A DNA stretch of 62,855 nucleotides from Lachnospiraceae bacterium. Lineage in GTDB: Bacteria; Bacillota; Clostridia; Lachnospirales; Lachnospiraceae. A program made the position numbers and the translations under genes. The notes beneath the pieces were generated by a model. That model ran no database searches. It was not told the origin of the DNA and was given only the letters and a program-made list of their open reading frames with translations. The DNA lies in contig JAAWKU010000002.1 of assembly GCA_022797535.1 (NCBI GenBank), positions 1 to 62,855 on the forward strand, read 5' to 3'. Positions 18,270 through 26,671 of the stretch are shown in pieces. Numbering within the stretch: the stretch's first letter is position 1; the number at the start of each line of letters is the position of its first letter.

Positions 18270-18803
18270 CTATTTCAACTTGACTTTCCCCGTCAATGCA
18301 TCCAGCTCTATGGTCCTCATATAGCCTGTGGGGGAATATGTTCCCTTATAGACCTCTATTCTGGTGTAAATCCTGCCGTCGGCTTCCCCTGTCAACGAGC
18401 CCGTATCCCTCTGAAAACCAATTTTACGAACCGAATCCAGTTCCACCCAGGATTCGCTGTTCCCTGCCTGGTAATACAGACGGATCTTTACATCCTTGGC
18501 GCCGATTACCGACTCCCTCACCTTTTCGGTGGGATGTCCGGCATCCCGGACACTGTTGATCAGCTTTTCCCGGACTGCCGCCCTGTCGTTCTCCATATAG
18601 AATTCCAGCCATGCCTCTGTATTCCCCATGGCGTTGGTGCGATTCTGGTTCAATGCCATCTCAATCTTTTTGGCACATTCATCCACAGGCTTTTTAGTAA
18701 TCATCCCCAGCCCGTAGCCCGTCATTCCGATCATCACGCTCAGGATGGCCATAACGATAATCAATTCTACCAGGGTCACGCCCCTGTTGTCCCTTTTTTT
18801 CAT
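18270..18803 (-). CDS. Type IV pilin-like protein, GspH/PulG class
   Basis: The 177-residue product begins MKKRDNRGVTLVELI, a class III leader of eight residues with Glu+5 in place, then the usual pilin helix (IVMAILSVMIGMTGYGLGMI). The globular domain is short and beta-rich (VKIRLYYQAGNSESWVEL), like GspH-type minor pseudopilins. The gene lies 28 bp upstream of the 826-residue pilin-like gene and 12 bp after the leader-less tip-like gene. It is probably a minor subunit of the same fibre. Confidence 0.87.
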   Translation of the reverse strand: MKKRDNRGVTLVELIIVMAILSVMIGMTGYGLGMITKKPVDECAKKIEMALNQNRTNAMGNTEAWLEFYMENDRAAVREKLINSVRDAGHPTEKVRESVIGAKDVKIRLYYQAGNSESWVELDSVRKIGFQRDTGSLTGEADGRIYTRIEVYKGTYSPTGYMRTIELDALTGKVKLK

Positions 18804-18815
18804 GCCGCGCCCATC

Positions 18816-19499
18816 CTACCGTTTTGTCCAGTTCATATAGTTGATGCAGCCGCTGAAATCCAGCATTTCTTCCACTGAGCCCTCCGCGCCATAGGTCTCA
18901 GACCAGCTGACCCGGGGAATCGTAACACAATAATCCGTGGATATTATGGAACTGTAATGGCTGGCGCTGTCATAGGTAAAGGTCACTCCCCGCAGAATAA
19001 CCTGCCCGTCGCTGACGGCCCTGCCGGTATCCCATCCGGACGCAGCCGCCACCTTCACATCCCAGTAATTATCATCTGCAGCAGGGCTCAAAACGCTTCT
19101 GATGCCGACTTCCCAATTAATCAAACCCGCAGAGTCGGGAATCACGCCGCACCGCTCCTTCCAGATTTTATCCAGTTCGTCACAAAATCGCTGGCGATAA
19201 TTGGCCTCTCTGGCCTCCTCAGCGCCCAGACCCGCATACTCCGACATGGCTGCCGCATACGCCTTGGCAAAAGCAATCTGCACATCCTTCGCCAGCTGCG
19301 CCCGCAGTTCCTCCACCGGCGTTTCCGCCTGATAAAAACTCTCCTTGGTGCGGTAGTCCGTAACCTTCATCTGATAGTTAAGGCCGGATATATACAGCAG
19401 CACCGTGGCCAGTATCGTTATGAAAGTCACCACCACGAGAACTGTCACGATGGCCGAACCCGCATTATTGAGTTTATGCTTTTCCGTCTCACACCGCAT
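18816..19499 (-). CDS. PilX/GspK-like pilin subunit lacking Glu5
   Basis: The 227-residue protein has a short basic leader ending NNAG, then SAIVTVLVVVTFITILATVLLY as its membrane helix. After the Gly the fifth residue is Thr, not the Glu of standard pilins. PilX and GspK subunits at fibre tips also diverge here; GspK is known to lack Glu5. The rest is mostly helical, with a beta end (VILRGVTFTYDSASHY). Position between the other minor pilins supports a tip or initiation role, which is inference. Confidence 0.75.
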   Translation of the reverse strand: MRCETEKHKLNNAGSAIVTVLVVVTFITILATVLLYISGLNYQMKVTDYRTKESFYQAETPVEELRAQLAKDVQIAFAKAYAAAMSEYAGLGAEEAREANYRQRFCDELDKIWKERCGVIPDSAGLINWEVGIRSVLSPAADDNYWDVKVAAASGWDTGRAVSDGQVILRGVTFTYDSASHYSSIISTDYCVTIPRVSWSETYGAEGSVEEMLDFSGCINYMNWTKR

Positions 19500-19539
19500 A
19501 TCTCTGCGCCCTCCTGCCCCCTTGTCCTGTATTACCGGG

Positions 19540-20925
19540 CTATTCTATGATGGTGCCTTTCAAGGTATTCAGCGGATCCTGATGGGTAAGCCCGCTCTCA
19601 TAGATTGCTATTTCTATGTCGTACATGATCTGCCTGTCCCGCACTGTTTCCAAAGGCATGGCGGTAGGCAGGGCCGGGGAAGCATTGCCCGCAGTGGGAT
19701 AGTTTGCGTAGGCTGCGGCATACCCGATCCCATGATAGCGGGAGCCGCTCCCGGATACATGGATTTTGGAATCCACTATGACACCTGTGTCGCTTCCCAG
19801 CATTACATTCAGATTATCGTCATAGACATCCGCCCCGTTCAGGTGCAGATTCACCTCATACACGTTTTCCGCCGTGGACAGTCTGGCATCGCTGACAGCC
19901 AAGTTCTTTTGCTTATAAATATAGCATTTTATATCCGTGCCGGAACTATTGTTGATATAGATATTGTCCTCCCCGATGCGTACCGGGGAATCCGCCCCCG
20001 GCAGTCCCGAAACGGCGGGAACATATCTGTATGCCGGATAATAGTACAGGTTCAGACATTCCAGTGCCGTGGCCTGGTCAAAAATCACTTTGGACATGCT
20101 GTTGTCATTGGATAAATCTATCTCATAAGTCTGTCCCATGAGGCTGAACGTGTCCGTTCCCCCATGTGTGTCTTTGATATAGGGATAATCCGTCACATCG
20201 TAGGTATAGACGCAGTTTACTTTTGCCACATAATTACCGGTGCTGTTGTCGATGTCGATTCTAAGGTCCCTTTTGGTGATATGGATCTTGCTGTTGTCCA
20301 CTTCCGCAGGAGAATGGGAAATGGCAGGGGCGCTGGTGGCCGAAGGATCGGGGGTGGTTCCCGGCGCTCCTCCGCCCAAAGCCGCTCTCTCATACTCGGT
20401 CCACTTCTCCGCCACCTGGCCCATGATCCCCCTCAGCGCGTCGGCATCCATACCGGCATATCCCACATAGGCCGCGGCATGCTCCTGGGTGGGCGGCTCA
20501 TAGACCAGAGTACTGACCTGGGAGGCTTCGCTGCCGTGGGGGAACAGATCAATGCGTACATCATAAAGCTCCTCCTGATATCGCATATCAGATATTATAA
20601 ATTTCAGATATCCGCCGGGCACACCCTCATAATAGCTGCCCAGGCCCCCGTTCAGATGATACCCACTGCCGGACACATTGGGATCATAAGAGACGAACTG
20701 GTCATATATTTCCTGCACCGAATACGCCTTGAAATTCTCCATCACAGTCTGGGCGGCGGCGGTGGTCTGCTGACGTTCTCTGGACCGGGCATTGTACCGG
20801 GCGGAATAGACGAAGGACTGCAGCACGGCCAGGATGACGATGGAAAGGATGGCGATCGCCGCCACCACCTCCACCAGGGACATCCCCGCATTATTCCGTT
20901 TTGTACTGCCCAACATCTCTTTCAT
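19540..20925 (-). CDS. Type IV pilin-like protein, GspI/PilV class, enlarged (461 residues)
   Basis: The start MKEMLGSTKRNNAG is followed by MSLVEVVAAIAILSIVILAVLQS, a class III signal with Met+1 and Glu+5. At 461 residues it is much longer than GspI or PilV. A Gly/Tyr-rich globular region and a Pro/Ser linker (about 220-235) precede a second beta-rich part. I chose ATG 20925, eight to ten bases after GAGGGAAG. With its neighbours it forms the minor-pilin set of the operon. Confidence 0.83.
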   Translation of the reverse strand: MKEMLGSTKRNNAGMSLVEVVAAIAILSIVILAVLQSFVYSARYNARSRERQQTTAAAQTVMENFKAYSVQEIYDQFVSYDPNVSGSGYHLNGGLGSYYEGVPGGYLKFIISDMRYQEELYDVRIDLFPHGSEASQVSTLVYEPPTQEHAAAYVGYAGMDADALRGIMGQVAEKWTEYERAALGGGAPGTTPDPSATSAPAISHSPAEVDNSKIHITKRDLRIDIDNSTGNYVAKVNCVYTYDVTDYPYIKDTHGGTDTFSLMGQTYEIDLSNDNSMSKVIFDQATALECLNLYYYPAYRYVPAVSGLPGADSPVRIGEDNIYINNSSGTDIKCYIYKQKNLAVSDARLSTAENVYEVNLHLNGADVYDDNLNVMLGSDTGVIVDSKIHVSGSGSRYHGIGYAAAYANYPTAGNASPALPTAMPLETVRDRQIMYDIEIAIYESGLTHQDPLNTLKGTIIE

Positions 20926-20988
20926 GGAAATACTTCCCTCTCTGCTCCCCTGCACCCACGTCTTACACGTTAAGCCTGTATGGATTCT

Positions 20989-21777
20989 CTACTGTTCGGA
21001 CAGGCCGGTTTCGGTTTCCCCGCTTTCTCCGGCCCCTTCCCCGTTTTCGGCAGCTTCCTCTCCGCTGTCATCGGCTTCCTCCCCGGAAGCGGTAACCTCT
21101 CCAAATATATTATCCGTTCCGGCAATATAAGGTATCATGTCCGGCGCCACATATTCCCTGCCCGTGCCCTGCACGCTGTAGAATACCAGATCTATATGTC
21201 CGGACAGGTTGGGATTCTCCGCGTCACCTTTGGAATAGACCACATTCTGGATCCCGATCCGGTTATTGCTGTCGTAAATGGTCTGAATCATACGCTTCAA
21301 ACCGGTATAACTCACCTCGTTCACATAGGCGGCGTCCAGATTGCGGAATTGGATGGCCTGGCTGTACTTCTCACTTCCAGCTGCAACCACAGTCTCCGCC
21401 GGAACTTCATGAATCACATTTCCCTTCTGCATGTTTACCGTCAAAAATTCCGCGCCGCTCTCCCTCTGCATTTCCACCGCCAGCATGATGGCGTCTTCTT
21501 CCCGGGCGTCCGCAGGGTATTCCGCCAGAAGTTCATCCAGCATCTGCTCCAACAGCCGGGTATCCGCCAGATATTCCTCACGGTGGTCATAATACTCCTT
21601 CAGTTGGCTGACCCTCTGAGCCAGGATCACATTGGAAGTATTGATAGACTCCGCTTCCGTATTCAGCTTCTGATATACAAACACATACACCAATATCAAC
21701 AGCAGAGCCCCAAATGCGCCCACATACAGCAGGAGGCTATTGCTGCCGTCTGCCTTTTTTCCCTGATTCTTAGCCAT
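20989..21777 (-). CDS. pilO: PilO-like inner-membrane protein with acidic tail
   Basis: The 262-residue protein has one transmembrane helix (about 13-34, LLLYVGAFGALLLILVYVFVY), a coiled-coil stretch (about 35-85) and a ferredoxin-like region (about 120-220), the layout of PilO. The C-terminal 35 residues are almost all Glu, Gly, Ser and Ala. PilO pairs with PilN in the alignment complex linking the pilus platform to the envelope. It starts directly at the pilMN stop codon with no gap, so the two are probably made together. Confidence 0.75.
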   Translation of the reverse strand: MAKNQGKKADGSNSLLLYVGAFGALLLILVYVFVYQKLNTEAESINTSNVILAQRVSQLKEYYDHREEYLADTRLLEQMLDELLAEYPADAREEDAIMLAVEMQRESGAEFLTVNMQKGNVIHEVPAETVVAAGSEKYSQAIQFRNLDAAYVNEVSYTGLKRMIQTIYDSNNRIGIQNVVYSKGDAENPNLSGHIDLVFYSVQGTGREYVAPDMIPYIAGTDNIFGEVTASGEEADDSGEEAAENGEGAGESGETETGLSEQ

Positions 21778-23511
21778 TTACTCCACCTGCCCTTCCGCCT
21801 GCGCCGCGCCGGTTCCTCCCTGAAGCTGTGTTTCCAACTGGGACGTCAATTCCTGCCCCGGCAGATAACCGTTGGGGTAATAGGTACAGGATACGGTGAA
21901 TTCCACATAGCGGCGCAGTGCCGTCTCTTCCCCGTCGGCATCCTCTTCGTCTACCTCCTCCTGCACCTCCTGTATGCTGTCCACCGCCACATACTGCAGA
22001 CTGGTGAAATTACGAAGATTCTGGATGATGCCCGCCGCCGTGTCCTTGTCGGACGCCTGCACCCGCAGGGTAGCCGTGGTATCATTGGAGGAAAACTCCA
22101 TCACAGACACGTCCGCAGGAAGTTTTTCCTCCAGTTCGCTGATAAAACTCAGTATATTGTCATTGGGACGATTGGTCATCAGATGTCCAATCAGGGTGTT
22201 CTCATACAGAGATTGCATGGCGGTGTATTTCTGGTAGATCTGCTCCGCCGGTATATATGTGCTCTCCAGCCCCTGCAGACGCTTCTGCTCCTCCTTAGCC
22301 TCCTGATAGGCGATATAGCCGTTGGCCGTCAGGGCTGCGGACGCCACCACGAAAAACACCCCCAGCAGCACCGCCAGGGAACTGCTGTTGGTCTCCTGCT
22401 TTTGTTTCTGCTGCTTTTCGCCGCTGAGAAAATTCACCGGGGCCATGGAAGCGCCGATGCAGGCCACATAGTTGAAAAGATCGCCGTCCCCCATACTGGG
22501 ATGCCAGACGATGCCCTCCAGCTTGCGGAACACATTGGTCTTGATGCCCAGTTCATTGGTGAGCAGCTTGGACAGGCCGCTCATGTCACCGCCCATGCCC
22601 ATGATATAAGCCTGTTCGATATGCTCCGGATTGCGGGAATTGTAGAAATCCACCACCCTGGAAACACTGTTGATCAGGGGAGCCAGCGTCCGGGTCACAT
22701 TGATCCGGGCCTGGGTCATTTCCATATCGTCGTCCTGCTCCAGATCCGGTTCCACCACCCGGGTGTCCAGATCCAGCGCCACCTTGATACAGCACCGGCG
22801 CTTAATCAACTCCCAGGCATCCTGATCGTCCATCACATCAAAGGCCGCATTCACCGCCACCTCGTGAATGGCCTCCTCAATACCGTAATTGACGCTTCTC
22901 TGAAGCATCATGTTGTTGTCCTTGACCACCGTGATGATAGTTTGGTTCTCTTCTATTTTCAGGATCATGGAAGGAGTCTTGCTGGCCTCCTTCTTCACTG
23001 CCTGATAAATGCTGTTGCCCACAAAGTCCAGATCTATCAGCGTCAGGCCGCAGCTTTGGGCCAATGCCTCGTAGCTGGCCACCAATACTTTCTCTGCCGC
23101 CACCAGCAGTACCCGGGTCTTACCCGCATTGTCCCCTTCCCTGATGGTTTCCAGCACCACATGGGATACCTCGTGATCCCCCAGGTCGATGGGAAAGTAA
23201 TCCTTCAAATTCGCCTTGATCATAGTCTCCATCATATTGGGTTTCACAGGAGGCAGCATCACCTCTCTGTTGATAATCTTGCTGGAGGCCACCGTAAAAA
23301 TCACTTTTTTAGTCTTAATCTTATTGCGGAACAGGGCTTCCTTAATGGCGGTGCGCAGTCCCGCGCTCTCCTTCAGGTAGCCGTCCTCTATCACATTAAG
23401 CGGAGTAGGCACCATGGCAAACCGATACACCCTGGGCGTCTTCGCCTTATAATCCATCTCACATATCTTGATAAAACTATATCCAACCTCAATACTTACT
23501 ACTTTAGCCAT
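21778..23511 (-). CDS. pilM: PilM-PilN fusion, type IV pilus alignment subcomplex
   Basis: Residues about 1-355 are a PilM actin-like ATPase: SIEVGYSFIKICEM at the N-terminus, LPPVKPNMMETMIKANLKDYF in the first domain, and the glycine-rich YIMGMGGDMSGLSKLL at about 302-317. At about 360 comes VNFLSGEK, in the place of the PilN N-terminal peptide that normally docks into PilM. A transmembrane helix follows (about 378-403), then a PilN-like coiled coil and ferredoxin-like domain (about 404-545). PilM and PilN are usually two proteins that bind each other; here they are one chain of 577 residues. Confidence 0.85.
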   Translation of the reverse strand: MAKVVSIEVGYSFIKICEMDYKAKTPRVYRFAMVPTPLNVIEDGYLKESAGLRTAIKEALFRNKIKTKKVIFTVASSKIINREVMLPPVKPNMMETMIKANLKDYFPIDLGDHEVSHVVLETIREGDNAGKTRVLLVAAEKVLVASYEALAQSCGLTLIDLDFVGNSIYQAVKKEASKTPSMILKIEENQTIITVVKDNNMMLQRSVNYGIEEAIHEVAVNAAFDVMDDQDAWELIKRRCCIKVALDLDTRVVEPDLEQDDDMEMTQARINVTRTLAPLINSVSRVVDFYNSRNPEHIEQAYIMGMGGDMSGLSKLLTNELGIKTNVFRKLEGIVWHPSMGDGDLFNYVACIGASMAPVNFLSGEKQQKQKQETNSSSLAVLLGVFFVVASAALTANGYIAYQEAKEEQKRLQGLESTYIPAEQIYQKYTAMQSLYENTLIGHLMTNRPNDNILSFISELEEKLPADVSVMEFSSNDTTATLRVQASDKDTAAGIIQNLRNFTSLQYVAVDSIQEVQEEVDEEDADGEETALRRYVEFTVSCTYYPNGYLPGQELTSQLETQLQGGTGAAQAEGQVE

Positions 23512-23573
23512 CTATCAGTATCTCCCTATCCTGTTCGCAGAGTCTCGCAAAATCCGGCAAAAACCCCGCCCGG

Positions 23574-24335
23574 TCAACCCAGACCTGCAAAAGATAAATA
23601 CCAGGCTATCATCTGCTCCCCCCATATGGCGGAGGCTGCGATACCCATGGCCAGATATGGTCCCATGGCCAGCACACGGCCTTCGCCTGCGATCTTCATA
23701 CGACAGACATGTATCACGGAACCCAGTATGCAGCCCAGCAGAAAACCCAGCAGATTCAGTTTCCAGCCGAGCACTAATCCGGTGACGGCCATCAGTTTTA
23801 CATCGCCGCCCCCAATACCCCGTCCTCTGGTAACGAGGTAAATCAGTAATAAAGGAATGCTAACCGAGAGGAGGCCGATCCCATAAGAAAGCCAGTTTGA
23901 CAGGTCCGTCACTATACGGATCAGCCCCAGGGTTAGTATGAATACATTGATCCCCAGAGGGATCTCATACGTTCTGAAATCAATGACGCTGAGTGTGAGC
24001 AGCGCACTGAACAGCAGACAATAGAGTAGGGAATCTATGCTGCATCCATACCTCCAGAATACCAGAAGGTACAGCCCTCCGTTCAGCGCCTCCACCAGGG
24101 GGTACTGAACGGAGATCTTGCTGCCGCATCTGCGGCATCTGCCCCTGAGCACCAGGTAACTGAAAAGAGGGACTAAGTCGTACCATTTCAGCTGATACCC
24201 ACAACTCATGCAGTGGGACCGGGTGGTTGCTATATTCTCTTTTTTAGGTATCCGGTAGATGCAAACGTTCAGGAAACTACCGATGATGATTCCGTAGAGT
24301 AATATTATAACATAAAAAAATATTTCCAGGGACAT
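23574..24335 (-). CDS. pilD: Prepilin peptidase / leader peptidase (A24 family)
   Basis: The 253-residue polytopic membrane protein has the bifunctional PilD layout. The N-terminal cytoplasmic loop has two CxxC pairs, CMSCGYQ and CRRCGSK, which bind zinc in typical members. The two catalytic aspartates of the A24 family are in IDFRTYEIP and GGGDVKLMA. It would cut and N-methylate the five pilin-like products in this operon. It lies between pilMN and pilA. Confidence 0.93.
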   Translation of the reverse strand: MSLEIFFYVIILLYGIIIGSFLNVCIYRIPKKENIATTRSHCMSCGYQLKWYDLVPLFSYLVLRGRCRRCGSKISVQYPLVEALNGGLYLLVFWRYGCSIDSLLYCLLFSALLTLSVIDFRTYEIPLGINVFILTLGLIRIVTDLSNWLSYGIGLLSVSIPLLLIYLVTRGRGIGGGDVKLMAVTGLVLGWKLNLLGFLLGCILGSVIHVCRMKIAGEGRVLAMGPYLAMGIAASAIWGEQMIAWYLSFAGLG

Positions 24336-24358
24336 ACATGTATCCTTTTTAAGTAGTG

Positions 24359-24802
24359 TTATGGATTAGTACTAGTCTCTGTACTGACAGAAATGTTTCC
24401 ATTACCATCAACCCTAACAGTAATAGTTGCCGTATCAAAACTTTGTGTATTTGTGAGTTGTGGTAAATTGGCAAAAGTTTCTGTACTTGTTACTAAACCT
24501 GCATTCCTAATCGCTTCATTTATTGCGTCAGTCCCACCTGCGGCAGTAGCAGGCGCTCCTCTATGGAGAACAATAGTATCCCCATTCTTCAATTGATTAG
24601 TTGCCATAGTATCAACAAAATGTACTTGTAAGGCGCTCTCAATTGCCTTGATATTTTCATTGTCAGATGCCAATCTGCCTCTCTCCACATATCTCATGTA
24701 CTGGGGAGCCAACACGCCGATGAGCACTGCCATAATGGCGATAACAATGATTAACTCAACCAGAGAGAAACCATTATTGTCAATTCTCTTTTTGTTCTTC
24801 AT
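24359..24802 (-). CDS. pilA: Probable major type IV pilin
   Basis: The 147-residue protein has a short leader, then GFSLVELIIVIAIMAVLIGVLAPQYMRYVERGR, a canonical pilin helix with Phe+1 and Glu+5. The globular part is small and Thr/Asn-rich. Its size and its position beside pilC and pilD suggest the main fibre subunit. Its 3' half is clearly more AT-rich than neighbouring genes, which may reflect antigenic diversification or transfer. A 77-bp gap separates it from pilC. Confidence 0.9.
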   Translation of the reverse strand: MKNKKRIDNNGFSLVELIIVIAIMAVLIGVLAPQYMRYVERGRLASDNENIKAIESALQVHFVDTMATNQLKNGDTIVLHRGAPATAAGGTDAINEAIRNAGLVTSTETFANLPQLTNTQSFDTATITVRVDGNGNISVSTETSTNP

Positions 24803-24879
24803 AATAAACCTCTCCTTTACTTTATATAATTTTGTTTATCTTATTCACCCCGTCCCTACACGCAGGTGGATAATTCATT

Positions 24880-26094
24880 TTATATGCTGTCCAATGCCTC
24901 ATACATGGTCAGCATAGGAGCCATACATGCACCAATGAGTACCAGCACAATTCCTGCCAGCACCACTATAATCATGGGTTCCATGGCGGCCATTACCGTG
25001 GCAACCGCCATCTCCACTTCTTCCTCGTAATAATCTGCCAGTTTATCCAACATCTCCTCCGTGTTGCCGGATTCCTCACCAATGCGGATCATATGGTAAG
25101 CCATGGGAGGAAACAAACCGCATCTCTGCAGCGGTACGGATAAGGGCTGTCCTATGATCACCTCATCCTTAGCCATCTCCAATGCTTCTTTAAAATAGAT
25201 ATTGGTCATGGTGCGTGATACAATCTCCACCGCCTCCACCAGAGGGACACCGGAACCCATCAGCGTACTCAGGGTACGGGCCATTTGGGCTGATGCTGTC
25301 TTAACTACCAGGTTTTTTATTGGCTTGATGTTAAGAACCAGCTTTCCGAAAAAATGTTTGCCCGCGTCCGTGTGGCTGAACTGTATAACCGCTACCACAA
25401 TCACGGCAACACAGGGTGCAAGAATAAACCATTTGTTGATAATAAAATTACTGAGAGCCTGCACTGCCTTGGTAATGCCCGGCAGTTCCGTACCCATTTG
25501 GTCAAACATGACTACATAGGAAGGAATAACCTTCACCAGCATAACAATCACAACAATAATCGCCACTATGATTACCACAACTGGATACATCATGGCTTTC
25601 TTTACCAAAGACCTGGTCTTGTTGGAACGCTCAAACTGCACTGCCATACGTTCCAGGGATTTATCCAGACTGCCGGAGGCCTCGCCCGCCGCCACCATAT
25701 TTACCATCAGATCCGGAAACACCTTGGGATGCTCCGCAATGGCGCTGGCCAGAGTCTCGCCCTTCTCGGCGCTGATCCGTACCTCGTTAATGGCTTTTTG
25801 CAGCTTCTTGTTCTCCGTGGCTTCGGTCAGCATCCGCAGGGCGTCCAGAATAGTCACGCCCGCCCGGACCATACTCACAAACTGGCGGCAGAATACGCTG
25901 AGATCCCTGGCCTTGGGCTTGCCCCCGATCTCAATGTTGAGATCCCTTGTGAGCAGACTCTGCTCTTTCAGATTTACAATAGTCATGCCCTGGCTTTTCA
26001 GATCGGAGCGCGCTTTTTCCATATTGTCGGCTTCTATGCTGCCCTTGACCGGTTTCCCGGCCGCATCTATTGCTTCATATCCGTAGCTTGCCAT
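24880..26094 (-). CDS. pilC: PilC/GspF-family inner-membrane platform protein
   Basis: The 404-residue protein has two T2SSF domains (about 70-195 and 275-395), each ending in transmembrane helices. Typical features are FCRQFVSMVRAGV, EVFPDLMVNMVAAGEASGSL-like wording in the first domain, and PMAYHMIRIGEESGNTEEML in the second. PilC is the membrane platform that the assembly ATPase turns. It is the first gene after the promoter, and no pilB or pilT gene precedes it. Confidence 0.93.
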   Translation of the reverse strand: MASYGYEAIDAAGKPVKGSIEADNMEKARSDLKSQGMTIVNLKEQSLLTRDLNIEIGGKPKARDLSVFCRQFVSMVRAGVTILDALRMLTEATENKKLQKAINEVRISAEKGETLASAIAEHPKVFPDLMVNMVAAGEASGSLDKSLERMAVQFERSNKTRSLVKKAMMYPVVVIIVAIIVVIVMLVKVIPSYVVMFDQMGTELPGITKAVQALSNFIINKWFILAPCVAVIVVAVIQFSHTDAGKHFFGKLVLNIKPIKNLVVKTASAQMARTLSTLMGSGVPLVEAVEIVSRTMTNIYFKEALEMAKDEVIIGQPLSVPLQRCGLFPPMAYHMIRIGEESGNTEEMLDKLADYYEEEVEMAVATVMAAMEPMIIVVLAGIVLVLIGACMAPMLTMYEALDSI

Positions 26095-26671
26095 CTATTT
26101 CTCCCAATATCTTCCTGTTAAGTACACCCATATCCCCAAAGCCCGGCCCGAGTAAAGAATCCTGCCGGCATATTTTGTCCGCCAATAAATCTCCGCCCCA
26201 CCGATTCAAACAATACGTATTCCTGAAAAATACAAGATGGTGGGGACGCTTTCCGACACCACCACTATCACTTGCATTTCAAATCTTTTTTGTCGGAATA
26301 AAATGAATTCAGTACTATCTACCTATATGTATCTTCTATTGTAGTTATACTCCACTTTGCCCAAAAAGTCAACTATTCCTGACATTTTTTTGGGTAAAAT
26401 TATCCTGTTAAAGGCCGTTTTGAACAGTGTTTTTGTTATATTCTTATATTAGCTGATTTGTAATCGTGCGCAGTGGTTGCGCCAGGGGGATACATAAAGG
26501 GCGGAGAATCCCGCCCTTTAGATTGGATTTTTTCACGGGTTTAAACAATATTTCTCAAGAATGAAGCAAGGTTTTTTCTTGCATATTTCGTCTGATTAGT
26601 ATATTCTATTAGGTAAAGAAATGAATTGGCGATACAATTTCATAATAAAATACGAAAGGAGTTTGGCTGAT
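26095..26671. other. 577-bp divergent intergenic region between pilC and the S24-like repressor
   Basis: No gene was found here. The left part (26095-26337) would be the long pilC leader, with a GGTGG/CCACC hairpin near 26240-26275 on the minus strand. The pilC promoter is at 26344-26372. A perfect hairpin with stem AAAGGGCGG/CCGCCCTTT at 26496-26519 is followed after eight bases by six T on the plus strand. A short GCAAG/CTTGC hairpin lies near 26566-26582. I could not match the conserved core of the c-di-GMP-I riboswitch in the leader. Confidence 0.6.
26344..26372 (-). promoter_or_regulatory. Sigma-A-type promoter of the pilus operon
   Basis: On the minus strand TTGACT (26367-26372) and TATAAC (26344-26349) are 17 bp apart. 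The first gene, pilC, begins at 26094, so the message would carry a leader of about 240 bases. Confidence 0.7.

Noticed and set aside
20980-23841. Plus-strand open frame of 953 codons
   Set aside because: It is the mirror frame of pilO, pilMN and part of pilD and has no recognisable domain; the minus-strand genes explain the region.
26095-26343. c-di-GMP class I riboswitch in the pilC leader
   Set aside because: I searched by eye for the conserved GGGCAAACC and GGGTTACCG-type segments and found neither.
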